The notes: generated by a model from the letters alone, not told the origin. A stretch of 64,000 nucleotides of DNA from Stenogyne calaminthoides (GCA_037126765.1 JBBCBC010000016.1:15984728-16048727); one strand, 5' to 3'. Counted from the first letter of the stretch, positions 9,540 to 21,490 are shown. Made by a program: numbers and translations.

Positions 9540-12368
9540 ATCCCACCTAACGTCTGGCGTATTTACTCAGAACCACCAACATTTTGTTGCTCCTCGGGAG
9601 ATAAAGTTGCCCACTAACATAAATGCCTTTAAAGTTAATATATTTATTTCTTGGTATTTGAAGGTATTTAAAAAGTGCAGCAATTGTGTCATAGTTATAA
9701 CAACATGTTTGCATTCTAGCAATTGGTGTACATTACGACAAATCCTTGGCTAAAAGAAATCTTTGGAATATATACTTTTAGGGTCATGGACAACTTTACC
9801 ATTTTATGGACCATCTAATACCATCAAATAATGAAAAACCGAAAAATCTCAATTTGTACATGCTTTTTTATACAAACCATGAAATTTTGAATTGCTTGTA
9901 CATTAGTTCAAAATTCAAAAGAAACACTAAATCACGTAAAGTTGATGTGCATCTTAACCAAAGAAACAAATCCATTATCTGGAATTTCTTACGAAGTCTT
10001 AATATTATTCACGACTTGGGCGAATATAAAATTGCTTTGCAAGTTGAACTTGAGTTTGACATACATGTTTTTTAATAAACCCTCTCGTCCCAAATCATTT
10101 GGGTATAATCCCGAGAATCGAGTACTAATTCATGAGTCAACCACGTCGAGTTTGCCAAAAAATAGCCCTCAAATTATTAAGCATTATTTTGGTTGTTACG
10201 ATCCTATTCAATAACCTCTTATATTCCCAAATGGAGAACACGGTTGGCGGCGAGCAATTAAGCGTATCAAGACAAAAAAAGATCCTTGTCAAAATCAACA
10301 TCGTCTCGAAATTGTACCGCCGTCGAAATCCTGCCAAACATAGGCATTTGCATACAATATATGAAAACCAAGGTAATGATAGATTATATATTTACTTTAG
10401 TATTTAATTTTAGTTATATTTATATGACCGACCATGCATGAAATTATCTTATTTTTTTTTGTTGGGGATAATAAGAAAAATGCTCGGCGAACAACATTAT
10501 CATAATAAATGAGTATCTTTGTTACATGTTACAAATAAGAAAATGATAAATTATTTTTTACTACACCTTTGGTAGACTTTTGCAACAATATGTCATAAAT
10601 ATGTACATTAAATTGAAATATCAAGACAACGTGGATTTACGAAAAAACATATATCGTGGTTTTACTAGATGGTATTGCACAAAAGGGTGTGAGATAGGTG
10701 ATGATATTGGCATATTTAATTTTACTACCTACATCGATTATTGGTGGCCACTGAGATATGCTCAAAAGATATATGGATGTTATAGCTTTAGTGCAGCGTT
10801 ATGGAAAACTTTGATATTTTCTTAACAATAACGTCAAATCAATTGGCTGAAATAAAAGCATTGTGTTTGCCTTCTTTGAGGTCAAAGCGGACGTGATTTA
10901 GTGGCTAGAATATTTCGTGCAAAGCTCGAGGTTATAAAAAATGAATTGTTTAAGAAGGACATTTTAGTCACGTTGTTGCTTACAACATGTAATAGAGTTC
11001 CAAAAAGTGGGGTTTGTCATGCCCATTTTCTTGCTTATTTTTAGACCAAAAGATCAATGTTTACTCGAAATGCATTTTGATAGAATGGTAAGGGTCTTGA
11101 GAACTCCCCAAATCCACATCTTGATGCATATCTATTTTCATTGGTGTAAAGCATCGATGCATGGACACTGTGATGATGCAATCGACAAACGCCCTTGTAT
11201 GAAAAAAAAAAAGGTTCTTGTAAGTTTTAATTATCTAAGGAATTTTTAGAAAATACTAAATCAAGACAAATTCATACTGTGTACGAAATGTTACAAATAA
11301 TAATGATTTTTGTTACTATTAGAGGTTCTGACTTGATAATCGATTTGTTGTCCTTATAATCCATACCTCTTAGCTAAATTCAATTGTCCTAATAATGTAG
11401 AAATATGTTCAACTATTGAGTTGTTAAATATCTACAAAAATATATTGACAAAAGGACACGATAAATTTTATACTCATTAGTGAACAAAAGCAGGACTAAA
11501 ATGATTGATGAAATAAGAAACTTTCAATCGCCGAATGGATATATACCCACGGAAGCAATTTAGTAGATTTTTCATTTTATCTTAACCACGTATATCCCTA
11601 AGTTATATGCCCACCAATTCCTTAGAAGATAAATGACAAATAACTTTCCTGTTAATGAATCTTTGCTGATATAATAAGTAACCCCTTTATTACAAAAACT
11701 ATGCTAACTTTCGATTCTTATGGATGAATAAACACGATGATTATCTAAAAGCCTCATTTGTTTTTATATTGAATTTTTAGAATACTTTACTTGGCACAAT
11801 AGTATAAAATTTGAAAAAGGCGTGAAACGGTAGTAGTTATCGAATCTATAGTTGTCAACCATATGAAGAAGAAAGAGAAGTTTTCTGAAAGGTTGTTGTT
11901 ATTGCACATTAGAAGACCAACTTCTTTTAAAGACTTGAGAACAATCAATGGAAAAACATTTAATACATCTGAAAGAAGTTACATGTGTTGGGATTTGAAT
12001 CAAGATGTATAACTTCTTTGAAACATGTATTGTTGAGCCCATAATTTACCAATACTTTGCATTAAGCCAATTATTTATTGTCCTTGTTTATTGTACTCGC
12101 AAAATCTGAACAACTATGGTTGAAATTAGAAGATTTTAGACAAAACAAAACTCTAGGTTGTGATACAATTAAACCTGAAAGCTTTTGAAGATATGTTACT
12201 ATCTTCATTCAATGGGGAAAAAAAAGTTAGGGAGTATGACAAAAGAGGTTGTAGAAATTTGAGCAGAGACATCTTATACTATAGAAGATATTTTTAGATA
12301 TAGAACAATTAAATGAAAGAACAAAGATTAAACTTACAATAGAATTCTATATCATGTTGAGAATAATT
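9540..12368 (+). pseudogene. Helitron Rep/helicase protein, N-terminal and HUH endonuclease part, decayed
   Basis: Translated piecewise in shifting frames, the region follows the plant Helitron replicase in order. The Helitron-like N domain includes IGVHYDKSLAKRN near 9720, HLIPSNNEKPKNLNLY at 9809-9862 and FNKPSR near 10065. HYFGCYDPIQ at 10183-10212 is followed by PLIFPNGEHGWRR. Next come QQYVINMYIKLKYQ at 10583-10624 and CEIGDD near 10689. RFGKPD-like and VARIFRAKLEV (near 10900) lead to a CHAHF motif near 11018, which fits the HUH metal-binding histidines of rolling-circle Rep. The FNCPNNVE / KYIDKG-type segment (11370-11470), 'IDEIRNFQS' (about 11500) and 'TSFKDLRTINGKTFNT' (about 11925) follow. 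The helicase domain is not reached because a D-family LTR interrupts it. In life the protein nicks and joins single-stranded DNA. This copy is dead. Confidence 0.85.
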
Positions 12369-12668
12369 TTGTTTGGAATATGAGGCGGCGTAAACCGTAA
12401 TACATATATGACGAAATTAAGCAGTTCACCAACAACGCGAACATATAATTGCATAAGCGATTCTGAATAAACATAACAAGAAACCTTCACGATAATTGAA
12501 AGGCGATTTCTCAACTATGGTATCCCGTAATCCCCAGTTCACGGACGGACAAAACGAATTGCGTTGAATCCCAGGATGAATTTCTTGGGAAAATTCTAAC
12601 TCTAGATTTTATGGGAGAATATGAACTAATAGTATTATGAATTCAAAAGAGCTCGTATATATAGAAGA
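12369..12668 (-). repeat. Left 300 bp of a D-family LTR, interrupted by element A
   Basis: It matches 41392-41690 and 55455-55750: 'agttcaccaacaa' near 12425, 'cctcaactatggtatccc'-type text near 12512, 'gttgaatcccaggatgaattt' near 12563, and 'tattatgaattcaaaagagctcgtatata' at 12633-12661, where the minus-strand TATA box lies. The match ends at GAAGA (12664-12668), where the A LTR starts. The continuation of this LTR is not found to its right within the window but is found at 796-2120. On its left it cuts the Helitron. Confidence 0.85.
12664..12668. repeat. Left copy of target-site duplication GAAGA
   Basis: GAAGA lies directly before the TGTTGGG start of the A 5' LTR. The matching copy is at 796-800. 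Confidence 0.65.
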
Positions 12669-14501
12669 TGTTGGGAGATGAATTTAATAAAATTTTGATC
12701 GGATCCCAAAACCACGAGTATGACATGTTTTGGGATGATCTTGATAGTATAGGATCGGGTTTCAAATTATCCGGGACGATCTACACCATGTATAGCCGGT
12801 AGGGCGTAAGTCTGCAGGTTAGAATAAGTTTCAATATTTTTATGCGAAGATCACGAAGTATCACGAACACCAAAACTATCTTGAAGACCTAAACCATCTT
12901 GAAGGATCGTATATTACGAAGACTACGAACTGAAACTTGAAGAACACGAAGATCGAGAAGAACTTGAAGATCGGGAAGAATCGAAGATGGAAGATCACGA
13001 AGACTCTTTATGTCTTTGAATCAACCGGAACTGAACATGACACTTTAAGTTAAATAGTGTTTGTTCATTCTTAGTACATGCAAAGAAGAATGTTATAAGT
13101 TACCGTGAACACTAAGGAAGATATCAACTCGGTCTTTGGTTGACTAAAAAAGAAATTTATTTTTGTTGTCTCTCTGTTCAAAGGAAAATGTCGACCAATG
13201 AGGGAGGCGACAATAGCGATACTTTGCGACCTTTGAAAGCGACATTTCCACTAAAAATGTCGTATAGATATTCATCTTGTTCCGTAAATTGGTGATTGGC
13301 TGCCTCTGGATATTTCCTAAAACATGCGAGGGCTCGTTCAAACCTAACAAAAGTTCATCGATTACTCGAAGAAGAAAACCGAGGATCTTATCTCTCAAGC
13401 GGATAGTTTTCAAGGAAGACTTAATGAGAGTTGCCTATAAATACCGAGAGACCTTGGTCCACTTCAAGGTTCTGGAAATCAAACTGACTAAAAGCTAGCT
13501 CATTCGTATTCAAGCATTCTTGTAAGCGCTCAAAACCACTTAGATTTTCCCAGTGTTTCATCATTAAAGAGAGCTCATTTACTAAGCCCTAGATTCAAGA
13601 TCCTATCAAGCTTAGTTCAATATATCACAACCTTTTACTTGTGTTCTCATTGTAAAAAGATATCTTCATAGTTGAAACCAGCAAAACCGAAACCGCTTGA
13701 TTAGGTAGTTTGTGTGTGTAGAAGTTGGAAGTGAGAGTTGTAAAAAGTAGAAGTAAGTTGTTGTGTTGATGAAAGCGTTTAGAAGAAGTTAATAAGATGA
13801 TTGTTAGGTCTGAAGCTTGTGTGTGTTGAGTTAGTAAAAAAAGTGCGTTAGTTCGACTGAAAGCTTCGTAGTAGAAAGTTAAAAGGCTGCTGAGTTCAGT
13901 CAAGAAAGCTTGAATTAGTTAAGTAGTGTGTTAAGATTTTTTGAAATCGGAAAGTGGATGCTTAAGACTTGAGCTTACGAATCACTACTCTTGTTGTGTT
14001 ATTACCTTTTACGCTTTGCATTCGTACCTATTGCGTATTCACTTTAACGATTGATATCTCGATTGGAATCCAATCATTGAACTTACATTAACTTTCAATC
14101 TGACCTTAACGACATTTTATTAAGGAAAAGATTTACGATAAAGTAAAAGCAGTATAAACTTAGAACCCTACGCTTTCAGCACTCTAGATAAGCTAAGTAT
14201 AGATAGTTGTCAATTTGATAGACTCGCGGATAATCGATAAGATTATTATCTACTCCGAATTTATTTGGACTCTTGTGGGAAAAACTTCGAAATCGGTTAA
14301 AATTCATAAAAGTCTCTGAAAGCCGCTCGGTGTTATTTTCTCGTTAGACTTTGACTCGGGGTAATTTGTGCTTCTCGGGACTAAAACTTCGGGATAACTT
14401 GACTCCTTGATTTGGTAAAAAGTTTTAAAAGTTGAAAAAAATCACTATACACGTGTATTCCCGCATTTACGTGTGAGACTCGTTTATCTGGGGACCAACA
14501 A
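12669..14501 (+). repeat. Element A 5' LTR (Sirevirus-like Copia)
   Basis: The LTR starts TGTTGGGAG at 12669 and ends GACCAACA at 14501, with a primer site just after. It is 1833 bp long. A TATA box, tataaata, lies at 13436-13443, so transcription is expected to start near 13470 on the plus strand. The right part is repeated at 1-795. The first about 50 bases resemble the start of the E LTR read on the minus strand, including gatgaatttaataaa and gatcccaaaacc, so A and E are related. A purine-rich block of 'gaagat' words (12840-13020) corresponds to the tcttgagtc block of E. Confidence 0.85.
13436..13443 (+). promoter_or_regulatory. Element A TATA box
   Basis: tataaata sits within gcctataaataccgag, about 770 bp after the LTR start, a normal place for the U3/R boundary of a long Copia LTR. 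No other equally good TATA box is seen in this LTR on the plus strand. Confidence 0.6.
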
Positions 14502-14516
14502 GTGGTATCGGGCGTT
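14502..14516 (+). promoter_or_regulatory. Element A primer-binding site (tRNA-iMet type)
   Basis: The sequence agtggtatcgggcg follows the LTR end directly. The expected Copia primer site is tggtatcagagc, seen intact at 59209-59220 and on the minus strand at 52860-52874. The difference (cgggcg for cagagc) has the same look as other CG-gain differences in this assembly and may be a base-calling error. Confidence 0.75.
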
Positions 14517-14622
14517 GGTTCTAAGCGACCACTTGATTTGGTGATAAGTCTTGTTTGTAGAGACTTTGGTGGTCTCTTTGAATAGATCTTTTCTTAGCGA
14601 TATCTTACAAGGTCATTTCATC

Positions 14623-17010
14623 ATGCCTTCTAGAAACTACCTATGTTCTCGGTTGAGAACTATGATCTATAGTGATTGAGAATGCGAGCACACTTGTACT
14701 CAAAACATGAGAGAATGTGGAGAATTGTGTCTCAAGGACCTTTTGAGTTTCAGGTTGTTAATACTAGATCTCTGATCTTTGAAAAAAGATGATCTGAGGG
14801 ATGAATTTCCCAAAAGCGATGACCAACTGCCTCTGAGGAGAGAAAAATTGGTTAATTTGGATTATATTTCTAAAGATACTCTATATAACACTATTGATGA
14901 TGGTGTTATGGGAATGATCTCTCATTTGGCCCCCCAAGACATTTGGGACACACTTGCCATAATGTGTCAAAGTAGCTGATCATATCCAAAGAAAACAAAC
15001 TATCTGTGTGGCTGTTGCCCGAATTTGATGGTTTGAAATGGAAGATGGTGAATCTATTGAAAGACTTGAAATCGATTCATGGCATTATGAATAATCTGAG
15101 TGCTCTTGGGAAAAAAAATATCCCAAAAAAAATTGCTCACGAAAATTCTTAGAGGGCTTTGTCTAGAAATGAGATATTCATGTTGTTGTGATTGAGAACA
15201 CCAAAGATGTTAGCCACATGCCGTATCAACAAGTTTTCTCGAGTTGAAAGAATATGAGTTTGTAATTAATAAAGAAAATTAAGAAAATGACAACAAAGAT
15301 GATACTTCATCTAACAAAAAATGTGGCTTTCAAAGCCACAAGGTAAAATCTGTAAAAGAACACGAGACCTCGTCTAACAAAATACGAGGATGAAAAAAGA
15401 TGGGACAATTGCCCTAATGGCGAAGGTTTGAAAATGAACCTGATTTGGGAAAGTATAAAAATTATAAAAATACGAATACGAGGCGAGAACAACGGAAAAT
15501 TTGAAGAAAAGTCGAGAAGAAGAAAAGACTACAAAATTTGAAGGATCTTCATCAAAAAGAAGGACTACAAATCAAAGAGGAAAATGTCGGGGATGATGAT
15601 GCAGCAGGATGCTTCTGTTGCAAAATGATGGGTCACTTCGATTATGATTGTCGAGTTTTAGTTCAACGAGGAAAAAGATCGGCAAGCGAAAAGAGGCAAA
15701 AGTATTTATTCAAGAAAAGAAAGCGATAGTTCTTGAAGAAGAACGATTCTGAGGAAGGATCGGTTCTTGAAGAGATGTTCTCGGATAGTGATAGTGATGA
15801 TATACGCCTTGTTTCTATTGAGGAGTAAATTCTTCTATCTCTTGTTATTTGCTCCTACTGGCTTTGAGTTATCAAAGTTCATACATGACGATAATTTTGA
15901 CTGATGGATTCTTTTGAGAATCATTGAAGGAGGCCCAATACGTATTCTGGCTGTTCATAGAAACTTCGAGGCGAGAATGAAGTCTTGTACTAAGAATCTA
16001 AAGTGGAAAAACTCTAAATGCGGCTGAGATCACTTCTCGATTGATAGAATGGCGGAAAACTTGATGTTTAAAGTACAACTCTCGGGAGAAAAGAATGTAG
16101 TAGAGCACGAAAAGGAAAGTTAGAGAAATCCACTAAAAAAATAAGCTTATCGAACTAAGTTTTAATGACCTCTTTGAAACATGAAACTCTAAAGGAAAGT
16201 GAGAGATAGTTTGCGAGAAAGTTAAATTTATATTGAATGCATCTAAAGCAATAGATGAAATTGAGAGTTATCAAAGACGCCAGCTATAGCAATTTGGATT
16301 AGGATATATTCGGGGAACCTCACATGATCTTGAATCTTTTGCTTCTCTAGTGGCACCAAGTATCTTTGTTAAACCGGCGGTTCGTCTTGATCTTATTGAA
16401 GAACAACCCGATGTTTTTGGACAAGGGTAAAAAGGACCTATGGTTTGAGAGAATCTGAGGGAGATTGATAAAAGTCCAGGACCTCGGGGTAGAAAACTTG
16501 TACAATCATTTAGAAATCCTCGGAGCCCGATTACTTGAAAGCCTCAGACTAAGAATCTGCTTTGGAATAGATCTACCTGAACCATCGGAGGAATCCTCGA
16601 GGAAGAGAAACCTTTTCAATGAGAGAATTCTCGAAGAGAGACCAAGTCCTCGAGATCTTGAATGACCACAATTTGATGCGAACAACCTAAACCCTACACT
16701 GAGGATAAAGGTTTCTGAACCCAAGTCGCGAGAGAGAGATAAATGGTGCACCAAAGCCAAAACAATGGAACAAAAGGCTGAAACCAAGAAAAATTCAAAG
16801 GCTCATGTTCATCTTGAAATTTTGGCATTCATACTGCTGGGGATACTTCAAGGCTGCCTAGGGTTGTGAATGTGTATGTAGATGTTTATGGAAGACAAAT
16901 CGGCCATTCTAAAGTCATTAGAGTTATCGGTGATTTGGGTTCCAAAAGTCTGACTAACCTAGTAGGACCCTACACCAAATGGGTACCTAAGGTCTAATTT
17001 GTTTTGTAGG
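14623..17010 (+). pseudogene. Element A Gag-like region with zinc knuckle
   Basis: The region reads as a Sirevirus-type Gag in broken frames. An N-terminal part has RMRAHLYSKHERMWRIV (14670-14730) and GPFEFQVVN. A middle domain has DYISKDTLYNTIDDG...LAPQDIWDTL (about 14848-14955) and DGESIERLESR (about 15040). A zinc knuckle at about 15610-15655 reads CFCCKMMGHFDYDC, a good CX2CX4HX4C. An acidic segment follows, DSDSDDIRLVSIEE (15786-15828), and the end is GPYTKWVPK (near 16970-16993), which often closes the Gag-to-protease linker in these elements. Gag would package element RNA in cytoplasmic particles. Many stops make this copy non-coding. The ATG at 14623 is only the likely original start. 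Confidence 0.75.
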
Positions 17011-17039
17011 TGAAGGATAAAGACCTTAACACGAATGAA

Positions 17040-17267
17040 GACAACATAGCCTGATGAGTGGCTGAAGTTTCTTTTTCCGTAGTACTTAGACGGTGGATGC
17101 TCAAGACCACGTGACGGGATACAAATATTTACTCTTGACTATGTTTGAATAGAAAGGCTCTCGAGATAACTTTTGGAGATAATTCAAAAGGACAAAGCGG
17201 AAGGATATGGAACTCTTGAAATTGATCTTTGTTCATATCCATGGTGTATCTTATCGTCTGGTATTAA
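17040..17267 (+). pseudogene. Element A protease remnant, cut by element G
   Basis: After the KWVPK end, 17094-17126 reads WMLKTT / CSRPRDG in alternating frames, corresponding to the LDSGCSRHMTGD active-site region of Copia proteases. It is followed by 'ITFGDNSKGQ' (near 17170) and 'HIHGVSYRLV' (near 17235), both typical of the protease/integrase linker. The reading stops at about 17267, where Gypsy element G begins. The linker resumes after 27569. Confidence 0.65.
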
Positions 17268-17683
17268 AGTCGGAACCCGACTTGAATGGTATTAAAGACA
17301 TAAAAATTTAAATCAAGAATAGCGTCCGATAAACCGATCAATCGGAAATTCCATTCCCAATCGCTCTCGTTAAAGGCGATCTCGATCAAGCCATGGAGCA
17401 GGCTGACTTGCGAATTGAAGCGTGAAAAATGTAGTTTTCATATGTAAAATCGACCTACAAAGCGGAATAACAAATATAAATAGACCTAAGATGTCACATG
17501 AAAGGAGGAACATCTTAGCATTCTAAGCATAAATAATATACATCCATACGAACTGGAATAGGACGTGGTCTGATTCAAAAAAAAGATAGCGGGTCACCAA
17601 TTAACCGTATTTTCCTTATTTTTCACCTCGATGCCAATTATACACAAATTCATTTGTTTAACTAGTCGATTTTATCTAGTCCA
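17268..17683 (+). repeat. Element G 5' LTR
   Basis: It matches 27137-27569, starting gtcggaacccgacttgaatgg and ending actagtcgattttatc followed by tagtcca. A TATA box, tataaata, lies at 17475-17482 and at 27354-27361 in the other copy. The sequence just after, aatttagcgtctgcag (from about 17687), resembles the ggcgccgtctg primer region of many plant Gypsy elements, but is too decayed to name the tRNA. Confidence 0.75.
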
Positions 17684-18600
17684 AATAATTTAGCGTCTGC
17701 AGCTAGGAACACCAAACTTTTTCTTGAGAAATTAATCGATCGAGAAAAGCCCACCCCTTTTCTAAATGAAAAAGCCAATGATCAACCGAAAACACTCCGT
17801 TTGTTGATATGAAATGGATGGGCCTTTGATGGTGTTGAAACATCGCCGAGTTCCCCAGCATCTTTCGCCGGGAGCCTGGCCGAGACTCACGATTGGTGGA
17901 ATTTGGTCCGGACCGAAAGGGCCAAAGCGGTCGTGGATTCTTGAGAACCTTTGTCCATGGAAGGCGAGAACAACCCCGCCTAAAATTTATTCATGATCAA
18001 GGCCATCCAAGGGCAAAGCGATCATGGCCTCAAAGACGATCAAATCAGATGGCTGACATCTGGCGTGGCGAGCATACCATCGTCGGACTCATCACAGCGC
18101 GAGAAGGCGGCTGACGCCAGACAATATGTTCACCGTTTAGGAAGTCGGGGACGCCCGTAAGGCTCGGGTGGAGGATAGTGATGGGCCCCCTCTCGGCCGC
18201 GTAAGCAGAACAAATGGAACAAAGATCGACTATGGCTTTGAGCCTACATCGGCAACATCCGTGATGGTTCAATGATCCAAGTGATGGGACAATGATAGGG
18301 GCGTCAGTACCGGCCGCGTGATAGGGAGCGTCTTGACCTTAGCGAACTGTCCGCGGTTGTTCAAAAGGTGGGAACAAAAATGGTTTTGCGGGGGTGATGA
18401 CCTCGCTATACGGATTCCCCACAGGAGCGATGGTTACTCTGGCACCTACCGAGGAGAAAAAATCGGCATCGGACCTTGAACCCGTTCTGATGGGAATCCC
18501 GATAGATCCTAAGGTCCGTGTGGCCCAAATCTGATTCATATATGGCCTCCATGGGGGCATGACGGACTCAGCGAAGTCTGAGTTATTCTCTTGACTACGG
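17684..18600 (+). other. Element G leader and unrecognised start of Gag region
   Basis: There are short plus frames (17814-17996, 17893-18114) without a recognised family. The segment is more GC-rich than the flanks. It lies where the leader and Gag N-terminus are expected. No promoter, RNA gene or host gene is seen. Confidence 0.5.
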
Positions 18601-19560
18601 CGACCAAGCCCATAAATACAACTTCTTTGCTGCTTTTTGATTCGACACTTTTTTGAGCAATTGGATCTTCTTGGATCATATTCTTGTATTTCCAATCTTT
18701 AACAAAGGAAAAATAAAATCTTTGGCATTCAAAATTTCGGATTTCATTGCGACCAAAGACACGGATTTCTTGAACCTGGGAATGAATCATCCGTTCCATA
18801 ACAAGGAAATCTTTCTCCCTCTTTTATCCATAATTCCGAAAAGATCGATCCTTTGTCACCCAGTTATTGGACTATATGTTCTTTTGAATATATCCGATTT
18901 AGTCATTATGGACAATAATAAACTCCATTGGGAATTTGCGAGGCCAAAATAATGGATGTCGAATTTATGAGACCTCGGGAAGATTTTGTCCATAAAGTTT
19001 TGGCAAGAAAATTCCTTTCTGCCCAATTTAGTATGATAAAACTTATGAACCTTTCGATTAATAAGGCTTGCACGATTTTCTTTTAAATTTAGCAATCAGT
19101 CAATCTTGTATTCCAAGAATACATCATCCATAACAAATTCAAAGGAACTCCTCGAATTTTCGAGGCTTCCCGAGACTAAGGTCGTTGAGCGAAGAAAGGT
19201 TCGAAACCGGGGCCATTACAAAGGCACGGGGGCTAATCGTTTGAAGGAGTCCATTAGGTAAAAAGCTCATGGAAGTGTTGGGTATGACTCGACCATATAT
19301 TCACCCAGATCCGGGGAAGGACATGTTACACTTTCCTCTTTGATGAAAAGAAAAAATGGCAGAATCCCCACAAATTACATCACTATCCGCCCGAGCGGGC
19401 ATTATACTAGTAGTCACGAGGACCATTTTAAAATGATTGTGGAAGCTTTATGAGGATGGGCCTTTGAATGAGTTTGTCAAAAACCCCGCAAGCAGTCGGG
19501 ATCGACCTCCGAATCACCAACAAGGTAACGATCCGGAGGACCCTGCTTCGTGGAGGAGCT
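18600..19560 (+). pseudogene. Element G Gag remnant
   Basis: Broken frames give the usual Gypsy Gag landmarks: 'FLARKFLSAQF' type text near 19005, a 'LQEYI.RFN.KEL' type stretch near 19110-19150, and a C-terminal segment near 19410-19490 reading HEDHFKMIVEALYEDGPLNEFVKN. The last corresponds to the FHE..H..EECR..KR.IE..I..G.L.EFV end of Tat Gag proteins. The zinc-binding residues are not all readable. No intact frame exceeds 100 codons. Confidence 0.6.
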
Positions 19561-19689
19561 TCGTGGCGAGCTCGGTACCTCAATGCAGGGTCTTAGAGGT
19601 AGATTGATCCCATTCCATATCACCTATGGCCTGATCGGGGATCTAAAACAACAACATCAAAATGAAGTGAAGGCGAAGTCGATGGAAAT

Positions 19690-20260
19690 GGATAATGCGA
19701 AAGATGGTCCTTCCGTATGATGTGGCGAAAGAGACCAACAAGATTGAGTTAAATGAGTCGATAAAGCGGCATAGTCTATGTCGACCGACGGCTTGGTCAT
19801 CAAAGCCAAATATCATAGGGACTCGATGTGCTTTGTTAGTCGATGTCGGAGGCTTTTGCAACGATGCATGAAGGGTTTTGGGAATGCAACTTCGGTGACT
19901 CCGAGGCGTACATCACCCCTGCGACCACCACGGTGAAGGGTTTGGGAATCACGGCTATTCTAGCCCCTAGGAATGATCGAGTCTATCGGTGGAATTGGTG
20001 GTGTCCACCATTGATGAAAGCGGTTAGGAACACGAAGAACTACATTTCCTTGTAATAGACCTCAGGGTACCTATAATGGTTTTCTCGGGAAGGCCTTTTG
20101 AGCATGAATTTGTTGCGACCTCGACCTACTATACGTGTAAAATTTCCCACCAAAAGTGGAATTACATTTGGCCCATAAAGGGTGACCAAGTTGATGCTAG
20201 AGGATGTTTGCTTTACTCGTGGCTTATTTCAATTCAGCGCGTGCACCAAATCGAATGAAA
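19690..20260 (+). pseudogene. Element G aspartic protease remnant
   Basis: 19843-20055 encodes a stretch on AFATMHEGF...TPATTTVKGLG, and 20076-20258 encodes FSGRPFEHEFVATSTYYTCK and KGDQVDARGC. These are the middle and the end of the plant Gypsy retropepsin (LxG(F)..., YNGILGRPFL..., KGDQ..AR.CY). The active-site triplet should lie near 19838, where the frame reads LVDVGG instead of VDTGSS; it is altered either by mutation or by sequence error. Confidence 0.75.
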
Positions 20261-20699
20261 TAATGATGTTGGATAATGAAGAGTGTAATGATAAATTAAC
20301 CCTTTTATAAAGGCAAACCGGAAAGGAAGCGCGAGGTTTTGACCCGAGGTTAGGACTGAGCGGAGGGAATTAAATGCCGAAGAGAGATAGATGATCGAGT
20401 TGAAGGACCTAGAAGAATGGGGGAAAAGACTCGAAAGGATCAAGTAGATCGACTCGGCCCGAAGTGGAGGTCATTATAAGGTCGGAATCTAGCGACCTTA
20501 GGTTGGATGTGATTGATTTCTTGAAAAAAAGAATCTTGGCGTTTTTCGGCTTGGTCACACAAGGATATGGTGGGAATTGATCCGAGAGATCACATGCCCA
20601 GACTCATGGGCGGGACAAAGTGACCCATAGGCCCAAAGAAGGAAGTTCAGCCCGGAAAAGTATACGGCCCTCGCGGAAAAGTAAAAAGTTGTTGAATGC

Positions 20700-21490
20700 G
20701 ACTTGATCATCTGGCCGGATCAACCCGATGGGTGGCCAATGTCGTGCTCGTAAAAAAATTCAAATGGTACTTGGTGACTTTGTATCGACTTCACCGCAAA
20801 CCTTAATGAGGCGTTTCGAAAGATTTCTTCCTAATGCCACACATTGATCATTTAATCGACAACTGAACCCACAAAATGATGTCATTCATGGATCGTTCTG
20901 GATATCATCGAATAGCCATACACGAACCCGATCGACAACATCATCTTTCTTAACGAAAAGAATATGTATTGTTGGAAAATAATGTCATTTGGCTTGAAGA
21001 ATCTTTGGGGGGCAACATACAAAAGGCGGTCGATCACATGTTTTAGATCAAATTGGCAAGTTGGTGGAAATATATGTGGATGACATCATCGTCAAAAAGC
21101 TTTGAAAAGGAGGATCACTTTGATGCGTCTCGAACCAAACCGAGGTGCTCGGAGATTTAACATGAAACTTCAATACGAAAAAAGTGTAATTTTGGGGTTG
21201 AGTCGGGGAAAATTCTGGGTCATTTGGTTGTGGCGCAATTTTTAGACATGGGAATCTGACGCAATTTTAGAAGACGATGAATAGAAGTCTAAAAGTTGAC
21301 GGGATGCCTAGCCGCGTTGAATAGGTTCATCTCCGAATGGGGAATAAATGCAAGCCCATGTTTGACGATCCGACGGAGGTCAAAATTTGAATGGACTAAG
21401 GAAGGTCGGGAAGCCTTGATAAAATCAAGGCCTACCTAGCGATGTCGGGATCTTAGCAAACCCGGTCCCGGGCTTTTTCTTATGCTTGGC
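20700..21490 (+). pseudogene. Element G reverse transcriptase remnant
   Basis: In shifting frames: 'SNGKW.LCIDFT.LN' near 20757-20800, 'FMDRSGYHRIAIHEPD' near 20889-20935 (SFMDAYSGY motif), the catalytic YVDD at 21073-21084 in IYVDDIIVKS, 'CNFGVESGKILGHLV' near 21188-21230, and 'LAALNRFISEWG' near 21310-21345. This is the Gypsy order with a Tat-type wording. It copies element RNA into DNA. Frameshifts on both sides of YVDD show that it is not functional as given. Confidence 0.85.

Noticed and set aside
13144..13498. Frames of 89 and 73 codons on opposite strands
   Set aside because: Both lie inside the A LTR across its TATA box and have no family match.
14504..14520. tRNA gene at the tggtatc sites
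   Set aside because: Only the 12-15 bases complementary to the tRNA-Met end are present; no cloverleaf or A/B boxes follow. These are primer sites.
17263..17267. ATTAA as the target-site duplication of element G
   Set aside because: No matching five bases follow the 3' LTR (27570 reads acaaa). The LTR edges are too uncertain.
18045..18695. Minus frames of 75 and 118 codons inside element G
   Set aside because: They lie opposite the Gag region, without motifs; treated as shadows.
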